Positions 40,740 through 50,513 of a DNA stretch of 64,000 bases are shown one piece after another. Source of the DNA: Doryteuthis pealeii (taxonomy: Eukaryota; Mollusca; Cephalopoda; Myopsida; Loliginidae); contig CM042160.1 of assembly GCA_023376005.1 (NCBI GenBank), positions 85,943,920-86,007,919 of the forward strand, in the 5' to 3' direction. The notes under the pieces were generated by a model. The model saw nothing but the letters and a program-made list of their open reading frames with translations, was not told the DNA's origin and did not search any database. Within the stretch, counting starts at the first letter, position 1, and each line of letters opens with the position of its first letter. A program made the translations under genes and the position numbers.

Positions 40740-41440
40740 TTCTCTCTCTCTATGTCTATCTCTCTCTCTCTATCTATCTATCTCTCTCTATCTCTCTATC
40801 TATCTCTCTCTCTCTATCTCTCTCTCTCTATCTATCTATCTCTCTCTCTATCTATCTATCTCTCTCTCTCTATATATATATATCTATCTATCTCTCTCTC
40901 TCTCTCTATATATATCTTTATCTCTCTCTCTCTATATATATATATCTATCTCTCTATCTCTCTCTCTCTATATATATATATCTCTATCTCTCTATCTCTC
41001 TCTCTCTCTCTTTCTATGTCTATCTCTATCTCTATGTCTCTCTATCTTTCTATGTCTCTCTATCTATCTATCTCTCTCTATGTCTATCTCTCTCTATGTC
41101 TATCTCTCTCTATGTCTATCTCTTTCTATGTCTCTCTATCTTTCTATGTCTCTCTATCTCTATATATCTCTCTATCTATCTCTCTATCTCTATATCTCTC
41201 TATCTCTATATCTATATCTATATCTATATCTATCTATATCTATATCTATATCTATCTATATCTATCTCTATATCTCTATCTCTATCTCTATATATCTCTA
41301 TCTATCTCTATCTCTATCTCTATATATCTCTATCTCTATCTCTATATATCTCTATCTCTATCTCTATCTATCTCTATCTCTATCTCTATCTATCTCTATA
41401 TATCTCTATCTCTCTCTGCATCTCTATCTATCTATCTTTT
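40740..41440. repeat. About 700-bp polypyrimidine tract (TCTC/TCTA)n
   Basis: Almost every base is C, T or an A in ATCT; internal blocks are TCTC-rich, TATATC-rich and TCTATG-rich. Frames of 235-287 codons are open in all three plus phases (S, L, Y, I runs). That three-phase openness shows they are compositional and not genes. Confidence 0.97.
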
Positions 41441-41633
41441 ATATATAATTTTGGTTTGAAAAATACATAGGTGAGAAACTGTCAGTTACCAAGTGCTGTG
41501 GATTTTATACGTTTGCCATCCAAACTTACATATACATATATTAAGAAAACAACATGATCGTCTGTTCTTATATTGATCACTTTTATCCTTCATTATAAAA
41601 CAATCTTATCCTTTCATTTATTCCTCATTATAT

Positions 41634-41637
41634 ATAT

Positions 41638-41690
<53 letters not shown>
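41634..41690. repeat. (AT)n(AC)n microsatellite
   Basis: TA run followed by about 15 CA units. Confidence 0.95.
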
Positions 41691-41691
<1 letters not shown>

Positions 41692-41873
41692 TAGAAGTGT
41701 TGTACTTTTTACAGTTGCATTATAAGGTATTTTCTATTCTTTTTGGTAAAATAATAGCAACAGCTTTTACTGGCTGGGGGGTTTGAAGGCCCCACCCTCT
41801 TTATTTTTTAAGAGTCTTAGGTTAGGAATAGGAGGTGTGTGTATTAGTGCATCAGTTGTACACCTTTTAATGT

Positions 41874-41875
<2 letters not shown>

Positions 41876-41937
<62 letters not shown>
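41876..41937. repeat. (CT)n microsatellite
   Basis: About 30 CT units. Confidence 0.97.
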
Positions 41938-41940
<3 letters not shown>

Positions 41941-42004
41941 TGGTCATATTACATCATTTTGGTATCATATTAGCCCTTTACATAAGTGATGTTCTTTTTC
42001 TTTT

Positions 42005-42010
42005 TTTTAT

Positions 42011-42043
<33 letters not shown>

Positions 42044-42115
42044 CTTTTTTTACTTTTTTTTAGCTATTTATATTCCCTACCAATAGCTTTTTATTATTAT
42101 TATTATTTTTTTTTA
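42005..42115. repeat. Poly-T and (TTA)n tract
   Basis: Long T runs with single C interruptions. 41940-42640 has no other recognised feature; an 80-codon plus frame at 42376 is AT-rich and motif-free. Confidence 0.9.
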
Positions 42116-42642
42116 TTATGTTGTCTCCCTCCAGGTTACTCACTTTCAGAACTGTTTCTTACATCTCCCTTTTGTTTTGTGATGCTGTTTCTCAACTATT
42201 CAAGCAAAAGTGACCTTTATGTCTCTTACCCTCTTTGTAAAGTTCAGCATTATTCTTTGCTTTCATAGCCATTTTTTTTCTTTTTTTTTTCTTTTTTTCA
42301 ATTTTAATGTAAGTAAATAACGTTGGCCTTCCGAAATGAAAGAATTGTTCAAATGAATAATTTTTTTTCTGAAAATTGAGATCTCACATTGTTTGGTTGC
42401 TTTCTGGTTTTTTTTTTAAGTGGAAGAATTGTAATGTAGGTAGTCTTGACTTATACATAAACAGAAATATAATAACCTTAACTAAGTCAGTATATAAAAA
42501 AGAGATCAAAACTTTGTTCTATTTTAGAAATTTGTTTCTAATAAAGTTTAACAACAACAAAAAACAAGTAAAAATAAAGAGCAAAATATTACATTCAGTA
42601 TTGTTTCAAAAATCTTAATAGTAACTAATTATTACCCATAAG

Positions 42643-43165
42643 TACCAGTTTAGCTCAGTCGGTTGGTCGGTCGGTCGGTTGGTTGGTTGGATTTTACGGC
42701 ATGTCAACCCTTGTAGGGTTATTTTATACCAAAAACATTTTGTCTGATTCTTTCTTGTTGGGTATTTAATTAAAAAAAATTTTTTATTTTTTTTTTTTTA
42801 AACACATCTTTTAAACTCATTTTTGATCTATTTTCCTATAGAGGTGACCCTAACAAGTTCTAACTACCATTCTGGTCAGAGTTGACAACTCAGTCGGTAG
42901 AGCCTTTGCCTAGGAATATCAGGGTTCCAGGTTTGATGCTAGTCCTCACTAAACGAGTAACACTGCTTGTGTAATCTGATCTGTGCAGTAAAGTGGTGCT
43001 TCATCTCAGCAAAAACAATCTCAATCTGATCCATCTGGTAAAGTGGGGAGCTGATGGTAGGTATAGTGCTCCACCTCACCCAAAACTATCTCCCTGGTTT
43101 AGCACTGGCGAAAAAGGGGATAGACTCCTTTGCTGTCCAGCTGATACCAACAATTATCAACCCAT
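42643..43165 (+). mobile_element. SINE family T split by a family A insertion
   Basis: The head ACCAGTTTAGCTCAGTCGGT ends at 42663. T resumes at CTCAGTCGGTAGAGCCTTTG (42889) with GGTTCCAGGTTTGATGC, a partly duplicated body and GAAAAAGGGGATAGACTCC, GCTGATACCAAC. The repeated CTCAGTCGGT is the target-site duplication of the insertion. Confidence 0.85.
42664..42888 (-). mobile_element. Family A 3' fragment, 225 bp, with 10-bp TSD
   Basis: On the minus strand it holds only the 3' module of A (GAACTTGTTAGGGTCACC, then GGTTGACATGCC) and an AACC-rich tail. TSD CTCAGTCGGT at 42654-42663 and 42889-42898. A 5'-truncated, tail-complete copy is typical of target-primed reverse transcription. Confidence 0.88.
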
Positions 43166-43187
43166 AACAAAAAATGAATGGATATAC

Positions 43188-43315
43188 AGTGGTATCTTGA
43201 CCTTTGAGTTTAATTCGTTCAATTTGTAAGTTAATTTCCTCATATATCAAATCGGTTTTCCCTATTGGAATAAACTAATCTGTTCCAGTCCCCCCCCCCA
43301 AAAAAAAAAACATTA
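43188..43315 (+). mobile_element. MITE end (CAGTGGTA-like)
   Basis: ACAGTGGTATCTTGACCTTT, GAGTTTAATTCGTTC, TAATTTCCTCATATATCAAA and CTATTGGAATAAACT match the right end of 26366-26797 in reverse orientation. The other end is not found. Poly-C/poly-A near 43290. Confidence 0.65.
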
Positions 43316-43774
43316 ATTTTTTGTTTAGGTTTTTTTAAATAAGAAAAATAGCAGTGTATTGTATAAAAAGAAGGAAAAAAGACCCCTGAAAGTTTTTGAT
43401 TGTAGTGTTGTCTTTTGATTACACAAAATAAATTTCATACTGAAAAAAAATAAAATGACTGAAAGAAAAACAAAAAATCTTTGAAAAATCAAAGTAGCAT
43501 TAAAAATGCTTGGGAAAAAATGAATATCATAAATTTTTTTTTTTAGTTCTAAATATTTGTAAGAATAACTTTATAGTTTTGAAATTTTGTTTTGACAAAA
43601 AATGAACATCTTTAGAATTATTCCTGTTTTATTGTTCGCTTTATTATTTAAACACGTTTCATTCCCACCATTAACCAAAATAATCAAGAATTAAACTTTC
43701 TTAGTTGTCTATGGTATTTATTGTCACATGGTGGGCTGAATGTATTATTCTGGTATAAGTAATATCATCAGATT

Positions 43775-43915
43775 CTCCAGATTTCCAGAACTGGAGCCTC
43801 ACCATCAGATGGTGTTTAGTGTCATACCTACAACACCCCTTGGGGAAGAGGCTTACTTTTATGCAAGGGATACAGTTAGTATATTCTAAGCCCCACCAAC
43901 CGGGCATTCCAGAAT
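43775..43915 (-). mobile_element. Family B 5' fragment
   Basis: Minus strand: GCCCGGTTGGTGGGGCTTAG, ACTAACTGTATCCC, CCCCAAGGGGTGTTGTAGG and CCATCTGATGGTGAGGCTCC. Confidence 0.7.
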
Positions 43916-43927
43916 TATATAAAGTAT

Positions 43928-44400
43928 ATACCAACCCCTCCGCACGAGTAGGATGCGATACAAGGACAATTTCTTAAGCAGAGTTTAACAGGTTTGAATT
44001 CAGTTTTCCTTCTCCTAGAACGGTTGCCTGACCAAGGTTAAAGAGCCCAGTCTGCTCTGCTATTTACCCATAGCTGGAGGGAGAATAATTGGATGCATAC
44101 CAGCCTCATCCAGGATTTAAACTTGTGTTGTTGAGTGTTGTAACTCCAGTATCAGTTAGCAGAGAAATAATTGGAAGAAACACAACGAGCATTAAGGATA
44201 GGGTGGGGGGAAGGTTTACTAAGCAAAGATACAAGGTGAACAGAGTAATTAATAATTGCTAGGTTGAATTAACAAGTCCCGTGAGATCTCCTTTCTCTCT
44301 TCCGAGTTTTCATCAGACATGATTTCATTATCATTATTTAGGTACTATATGACACCGAGTCCATTTCTTTGACGATAACCATTACACAGTGAGTGTCTCT
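43928..44400 (-). mobile_element. SINE family D split by about 215 bp
   Basis: 43928-44140 runs from the D tail (ACCAACCCCTCCGCACGAGT) to GGATTTAAACTTGTGTTG. The head segment GAGTCCATTTCTTTGACG, CCATTACAC resumes at 44358. The intervening 44147-44357 matches nothing else here. I could not see clear TSDs. Confidence 0.72.
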
Positions 44401-44684
44401 ACAAATTGTATAAAGTATAAATCCATGATAGTCCAGATATTTGTATTAAGATTATAAGAAATTTTATTTGAATTATTTTTTTGTTGCTTACTTTTTGAAA
44501 TTTAAGCAAATATTTCTGGTGTTGTTTTCTTCTATTGGTGGAAGTACCGAGTACCCTGCTTAATGTTTATTATTAGTCTTGAGTTAGTGATATGTGCTTA
44601 TAGTAATTAGCTTAGGTTTACACTTTCTCTCATCAACTAGACAAGATTATTTTTCCAAGATCATATTACATTTTATTTATAGGT

Positions 44685-44791
44685 CTGGAATAAGAAGAGA
44701 ATTTATGTATGTACGGTGTATATTAAATCAGGAAGAAGATAATGACTATGGTGGTCTGGGTGGTGGTGGTCTTCTATATAATAATTCTTAG
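44685..44791 (+). other. Possible terminal exon (weak)
   Basis: CATTTTATTTATAG at about 44670-44683 is acceptor-like. The frame then reads SGIRREFMYVRCILNQEEDN, then DYGGLGGGGLLYNNS and a stop. An acidic stretch followed by glycines looks protein-like, but I recognise no family and see no neighbouring exon. Confidence 0.22.
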
Positions 44792-44825
44792 ATTTTTTTT
44801 TTTCTATAGTAAACTATATGACCAA

Positions 44826-45098
44826 AATGTTTTGGATATCTTGGGATGCTGCATGCTGTCATGAACAAATCCTGGAAGCAACACTCCACAAAAAAACGGT
44901 AGCGGTATGGCCACTTGAGGAAGAATGAACTCATAAGGGACATTCTCCTGTGGACACCTATACATCGACATACTAGTGTAAGTTGACCAGCCAAAACATA
45001 TCAATCAGATTTGTCTGGATTCTGGATGCCATGTAGAAGATAGGGACAGATGGTGAGAGAGAAACATGTGAATCCATGCTGTCAGCACAACCTGACAT
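44826..45098 (+). pseudogene. LINE C-terminal relic
   Basis: GCATGCTGTCATGAACAAAT, CCTGGAAGCAACACTCC, ACTCATAAGGGACATTCTCC and GGATTCTGGATGCCATGTAG follow the LINE relics at 5235 and 52914. Frames are broken. It ends at an (AT)n run. Confidence 0.65.
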
Positions 45099-45134
45099 AT
45101 ATATATATATATATATTTTTTTTGGGGGGGGGAG

Positions 45135-45309
45135 AATATGTGCTTAATTGAAGTCATACCTAATTTTGAAAATTAATTAATGGATAATTAATGAATTAGG
45201 CGGGCATACCTGTTCAAATGTAAGGCTAAACAAATCGAGAAAAAAATCTCAATATCTGTATGTACATTTTGGCTAAGGCCATATCAAACACATTGTTTGT
45301 TTACTTCTC

Positions 45310-45330
<21 letters not shown>
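45135..45330 (-). mobile_element. Element end with degenerate hammerhead
   Basis: On the minus strand it matches 40120-40260, but the core is altered: TTTGATATGGCC, then GGCCTTAGCCAAAATGTACA. CTGATGA and GAAA are both damaged, so I expect no cleavage. Confidence 0.65.
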
Positions 45331-45340
<10 letters not shown>

Positions 45341-45827
45341 CAGTGATTTGGCCAGTACATTTGCGAGAAGCACTAGATCATCTGTGTAGTTTGTATCTGT
45401 AAAGGTTTATACAAATGTTTGAGTTGCAGCATCTCTTCTTGGAATAGAGAAATCCTATGCAGACTAAAAACTGACTAGATTAATTTAGTGAAGTTATCGT
45501 TCATTTTAAATTTTCTGTTAGACAAGTTTTGAATTCTATTTCCTTGTGAAAAAGATATTTATCCTTCAGTAAAGATGATTTATTTCCTATTAAGCCTACT
45601 TATGTACATACTTAACTAAATTGAATAGTACCTTTTGTTTAGGCTGAAAAAAAAAAAAGAGAAAAACTGATTCCTTATCTGAATAACAGCCTTGTTGGTT
45701 AGTGGTGATCTTAAATTTGACTCTCACAAAAGTTATGAGTAGAGAAACTCACTTATTACCTCAGTTGAAGTACTTTTTATAGTTTTCAGAAGGGTCATTA
45801 ACAACAATGGATTCTTCAGTTAAACAA

Positions 45828-46157
45828 AATTTCGACTGGCTCATTCTCCGACCTTCCATGAATTAACACAGGTGAACAGAACAGAATGACATTATGTTAC
45901 TGGTGCCTCAAAAAAATGTCTAAACCAGACAAGTATGGAATTCAACTTGATTTGCCTTTCACTGTTCAACAGAAACCGGGGGGGGGGGGTGGATATGAAT
46001 TTGGGTGTTATGTGAAAAGATATGAGAACAACTTCTTGTAAAAAAAACAAAAAAAAAAAAAAAACTTTGACATTTTTGCTTTGTTTTGAACAGCTCTCTT
46101 TCCTTATGGAGATATATATTAACTCTGAGGAAGGCCGGAGAATGAGTCAGTTGAAAC
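45828..46157. repeat. Inverted pair of 30-bp ends, 270 bp apart
   Basis: TTTCGACTGGCTCATTCTCC (left, 45830) faces GGAGAATGAGTCAGTTGAAA (right, 46136). On the plus strand the right end reads CTGAGGAAGGCC and GTTGAAACATCAAC, again hammerhead-like in order but not in core bases. A G run and a poly-A lie inside. Confidence 0.6.
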
Positions 46158-46812
46158 ATCAACGCGTCTACTTGTGTTGTTTGTAAGTGTTTTATATCTG
46201 GACGAGAATGGATAGAAAGAATAAAAGTGTTAGATAACTTTTAATGATTGAGTGATTTTTTAACAGCATGTCAACATGTCTAGGGTTATTTCATGCCCTT
46301 GGGAAAATATGTTCTAAGTATATTCATATTTAAATTTTTTGTGTAGTTGTTTCTGAAGAGTTTAAAAATTTTTTTTCTTTTTATTGCACACAATACTATT
46401 GAATACAAATAAGTTTCAGTTAGTGTAGGGTTGCAGAATATCGTTTCCTAATGTAGAAAAAAAAAGGTAACCGCACGTTGAATAAGGTGTGGCTGCTTAT
46501 AGGCAAAAAAAAAAGAAAGAAAAAAAAGGATAGGATGACATAAAATGTAGGGGGGCTGGAATAGTGAAAAAAAACAACCCAACCAAACGAACCCTTAAAT
46601 ATATAAAATTTCACCTAGTCTATGCTAAGGTTGAATGAAGGCCCCATATTTCTAAGGGTGGGAATTTTGGCATGTATAGGAGTGCATTAGCCTTTAGGGT
46701 TATGTAGGTGCTCTGTATGAGGAGTTTTTTATTTGTTGACTGGTTTCACTACTTGATAAGCATTATAAGAGTAGTTTGGTATCTTTTACAACATAAGCAC
46801 AATGCCCTTTAA

Positions 46813-46842
46813 AAGTAGATGTTTTCTATAAAACAAGACATG

Positions 46843-46896
<54 letters not shown>

Positions 46897-46924
46897 TGTC
46901 TTGTTTTATAGAAAACATCTACTT
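46813..46924. repeat. Cruciform: 34-bp arms around (AT)n
   Basis: AAGTAGATGTTTTCTATAAA and TTTATAGAAAACATCTACTT are perfect inverse arms, and ACAAGACATGCTAT/ATAGTATGTCTTGT continues them. The (AT)n between can itself fold. Confidence 0.92.
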
Positions 46925-46950
46925 ATATATATATATATATATATATAATC
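46925..46950. repeat. (AT)n microsatellite
   Basis: A second AT run right after the cruciform. 46960-47640 holds a (TC)n and (CA)n run near 47090-47145 and otherwise nothing recognised. Confidence 0.9.
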
Positions 46951-47649
46951 AAATATTAGATATTATGGATTTAATATCCCGTAACTAAAATTACTTAAAT
47001 TTAAAGTTACTTTAAATCTGCTCTACTATTTTAGCATTGAGCACCTTCATATGCTAATACTTTTTACATTCATTCTCCAGTCATTTTCTCTCTTTCTCTC
47101 TCTCTCTCTCTCTATCTATCATACACACACATATATATATATATTAGACAAAACATGACCCATACGGTCACCCATTGAGCTTTGAGTAGATAATTGGGAT
47201 TAGGAAAATGAGTTTGCAAACTGTATTAAATTTAAAGAAAAAAAATACAGCCTGAAAATTAAAAAAAAAAATATTAAAATCATTTTGTAAGATTTCTAAG
47301 AAAGGGAACGTTTGACCTAATTTAAATTTATTAAGAGCCAAGATGTTGGCTAGGTTGGCTGTTTATGAAACTTAACATACAAATCCATTTAACTCTCCAA
47401 TCTCTCTGCTCTTACTGAGAAACTAACATATAACGAGAGGTAATGAAGGGGAGGAGGAAAGTGGCATGCAGAATGTGAGTAAGAGATGGGTCAGTTTTTT
47501 ATATAATTGAAAATTAAGACTAATTAGAATCAATTAAAATGGAATTTTTCAAATCTAACTCCATCCTAAAACTAAGGAATAATTCAGTATAACTTTCATG
47601 TCATTAAACTAAACAGTAAAAAAGCCTTTAGGAGACAAACATTGATTCA

Positions 47650-48151
47650 CTCAGTTTTAATATAATATATAATATATAAGATTCTGTATGTATGTATGTA
47701 TGTTTGTTTGCACCACTACTGAGCACATGTTCTTTTTATAAAGGAAAATGTGTGGTGACCAGCCAAGACCAAAGTTCAACAAAATGCATACCCTATTTTT
47801 GTCAGAGGTAGTTAAAAAGCTTCTTACCCCTCATTTTCCTTAAGAAAAGCTAAATAAAATATTATTAAATAAATCAATGATCTATTAACAAATCATTTTA
47901 AAAATGACTAAAAAATAAAACAAATTAATAAAGAATAAAACATAATAAAAAGCAAATAAACAAGAGAAGAAAAAAATACAAACAAGAATAATAATAAAAA
48001 TAAACAACTTAAAAACAAGAATATATAAAGAAAAAAAGATAAAACAGATATTTTTTAAAAAAGAATTTTTAATAATTTATATATATAGATATAGATAAGA
48101 GATTTATATCTATCTTTTTAAATCCCGGGCAATGCTGGTTTGCTCTGCTAG
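47650..48151 (+). mobile_element. Probable Helitron, second type
   Basis: The 3' end TTTGCTCTGCTAG followed by T has the Helitron CTRR end. CCCGGGCAATGCTGG about 12 bp inside can form an imperfect GC-rich hairpin. The 5' region GATTCTGTATGTATGTATG fits such elements, but I cannot fix the 5' TC exactly. The interior is extremely A-rich with no frame. Confidence 0.55.
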
Positions 48152-48391
48152 TTGTCATATAAAAAGTATCAGGCAAAGATAGGTCATGTAGAAAAGTAAA
48201 AAGAATAGACCATGGGAAATTGAAGTAAGAATTAAGGTGATGCCATTAGAATCAAAAGATTTTGTCTGGTAAAGTACAGGTGAATTTCTATTGAACTGAT
48301 GAAATAATAATAAAAGCTTTCAATAAATTTTGTTGAATGAAATGGAAGTTTTCTTCCAATTCAGATTAAATGAAATTATAATGGAAGTTTT

Positions 48392-48495
48392 ATGGAAGTG
48401 CAAGTGTAATGGTTAGTTGTAGGAAATGGAATAGTCGACCCGAGTTCAAATCCTAGACAAGGCTGTTTGGATTTCACTTTGCTGTAATATTCTTT
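48392..48495 (+). mobile_element. SINE family D head
   Basis: GTGCAAGTGTAATGGTTAGT, GAGTTCAAATCCTAGAC and GGCTGTTTGGATTTCAC. 3' truncated. Confidence 0.7.
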
Positions 48496-48577
48496 CATAT
48501 ATATATAAAAGCTTTACTAAAGATTTAGTAGTATATATTTTTTAATATTTTTTCCTAACAATGATTCTTTTCAATTG

Positions 48578-48666
48578 CTATGTGAAATGCAAACAGCCTC
48601 ATCCAGGATTTGAATTTGGGCCACTGTGTCCATTTCCTACAACAAACACTGTTACACCAGGCCTGA

Positions 48667-48668
<2 letters not shown>
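48578..48668 (-). mobile_element. SINE family D head
   Basis: GAAATGCAAACAGCCTCATC, CAGGATTTGAATTTGGG and GTTACACCAGGCC. It ends at a (GT)n(AT)n run and faces the D head at 48392. Confidence 0.7.

Positions 48669-48669
<1 letters not shown>

Positions 48670-48747
<78 letters not shown>
48670..48747. repeat. (GT)n(AT)n microsatellite
   Basis: GT then AT dinucleotides between two D pieces. Confidence 0.96.
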
Positions 48748-48748
48748 T

Positions 48749-48962
48749 TACCAACCCCCCCACAAGCATGATGAGATAAAAGATAAATTTCTTAAGCACA
48801 GTTTAACAGGTTTGAATTCAGAGTTTTCAATCTCCTAGCCTGGTTACCTAGCCATGGTTACCTAGCCCTACTGTTTACCATAGTTGGAGGGACAGTAGTT
48901 GGATGCATACTTTTCCCAAGGGTATTAGTGCTCCTACGACTCTAACCATTACACCACATGCC
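48749..48962 (-). mobile_element. SINE family D
   Basis: From the tail ACCAACCCCCCCACAAGC through GTTTGAATTCAGAGTTTTC, with a small duplication (TGGTTACCTAGCC twice), to CCATTACACCACATGCC. The B-box segment is deleted. Confidence 0.75.
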
Positions 48963-49097
48963 AAGATGTATATATGTTAGTTGAAAATTTACTGATGGAT
49001 ATTGCCATTCTGGCTTGCATTGTTTTTTTTGTTTTTTTTTGCTTATATGTATATATGATAACAGACTCTCCTGTTGGCATGATGTAATATATGTATT

Positions 49098-49686
49098 TAC
49101 GCAATCCTTCTGCCCGAGTAGAATGGGACACAAGGTCAATTTTTTAACCGGACTTAACCGTTCATCACCATTACTCCCAGGTCCACTCTGACTTGGAGTA
49201 GTACCTGTTAGGGTCATATCTATGGGTTAAAGAGAAAAAATGTTTATAAAAAAAGAAATTGAGTACCCATCAAAAATGAATTTATTTCAAAACTTTGTTG
49301 GCATTAAATGACCCACTAAGGTTGATATGCTGTAAAACCAACCAACAAACAAACAGAATTCAAAGTTTTTCTTTTCCTAAACCAGTTGCCAAGGTTAAAA
49401 AGTCCAGCTTGCCCTACTATTTGCCCATAGCTGGATTCATACCTTTCGCAAGTAGGACATTACTCCCGGGTCCACTCTGACTTGGAGTGGTAGTACCTGT
49501 TAGGGTCATATCTATGGGTTAAAAAATGTTTATAAAAGAAATTGAGTACCCATCAAAAATGAATTTATTTCAAAAGGCAAGGCAAGCACTATATGAAAAG
49601 CAAACAGCTTTGTCCACAATTTAAACTCTGATCACAGTGTCTATTTCGCATGATGATAACCGTTACACCACTAGCACCTCCAAAAA
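49098..49686 (-). mobile_element. SINE family D with two nested family A pieces
   Basis: D pieces lie at 49098-49157 (tail), 49356-49447 (body) and 49578-49686 (head, CGTTACACCACTAGCACCTCC). Between them are A 3' fragments at 49158-49355 and 49448-49577. The two A pieces share private changes (GGTCATATCTATGGG, GAGTACCCATCAAAAATGAA), so one may derive from the other. Confidence 0.78.
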
Positions 49687-49689
49687 TGT

Positions 49690-50360
49690 ATATATGTTGG
49701 CTGAAAATTTACTGATTATGTCTGTAATTATTATTTATTGTAAGTTGAGTTTGATGAACAAAAATGTGTTCTTTATTTATTTAGTGCTAAATAGAGTAAA
49801 TAGCTTTTTTATTCATATCTGTGGACCAGAAATACTTATATAATGATTTTGCAAATTGTTATATTAGAAAAATTTGAAGTCCTGTATATAGTATAAATCT
49901 TAATTTCATGCTATTTCATGGACATTGAACATTGCAAATTTGTTAAAAATCTGATAAACCATACAATGGACACATGATTATGGACCAGAATTTCACCAGG
50001 AAATGATTTATGACCTAAATAGTCCTATGTTGGAAAAAATGAATATTTAATAGACTTTTGACACAAAAGCACAAAAAGTACATAAAAAATGATATCTAAA
50101 AGCTGGTATTGAAAGAGTATTAATAGCACGAACTAAAGGAAGTGAATATATGTATTTTGGCTTTGATTTTTGCTTCTATCAATAGAATTATCACCTGTCA
50201 TGTATCTGATATTTATACTGGAAATTATCATAGGCGACAAAATATTAACAATTTAAAGAAAATTCTGATTATAAATGTTTTCCAAATATCTGAATCAGAA
50301 CTGAATAAAATCACTTTATAGATTTAGCATGTAAATTCTTGTTTTAGAATATGAGTAAGT
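49690..50360. other. AT-rich stretch, nothing recognised
   Basis: No family member, RNA gene or convincing coding frame. Confidence 0.5.
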
Positions 50361-50361
50361 A

Positions 50362-50513
50362 AAAATAAGTAAAGTCATCGGGATGGCCTAATGTCTGTAT
50401 CAGCCAGACAATGAGGGAGTCTATCCCCTTGTCACTAGCGAAGGCCGGTATGAAACCAGGAACCTTGTGATTCCTAGCCGAACACTCTACCGACTGAGCT
50501 AAACCGACCCTGT
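50362..50513 (-). mobile_element. SINE family T, internally deleted
   Basis: The tail AAAGTCATCGGGATGGCCTA is joined at CACTAGCGAAGGCC to the head (TGAAACCAGGAACC, CGACTGAGCTAAACCG). About 95 bp of the body are missing, as in the T copy at 17737. Confidence 0.8.

Noticed and set aside
40585..41470. Three overlapping plus-strand frames of 235-287 codons rich in S, L, Y and I
   Set aside because: They only translate the (TCTC/TCTA)n tract and are open in all three phases; no non-repeat domain is present.
44310..44345. GTCTGATGAAAACTCGGAAG (minus) as a hammerhead
   Set aside because: No stem II or GAAA at the right spacing.
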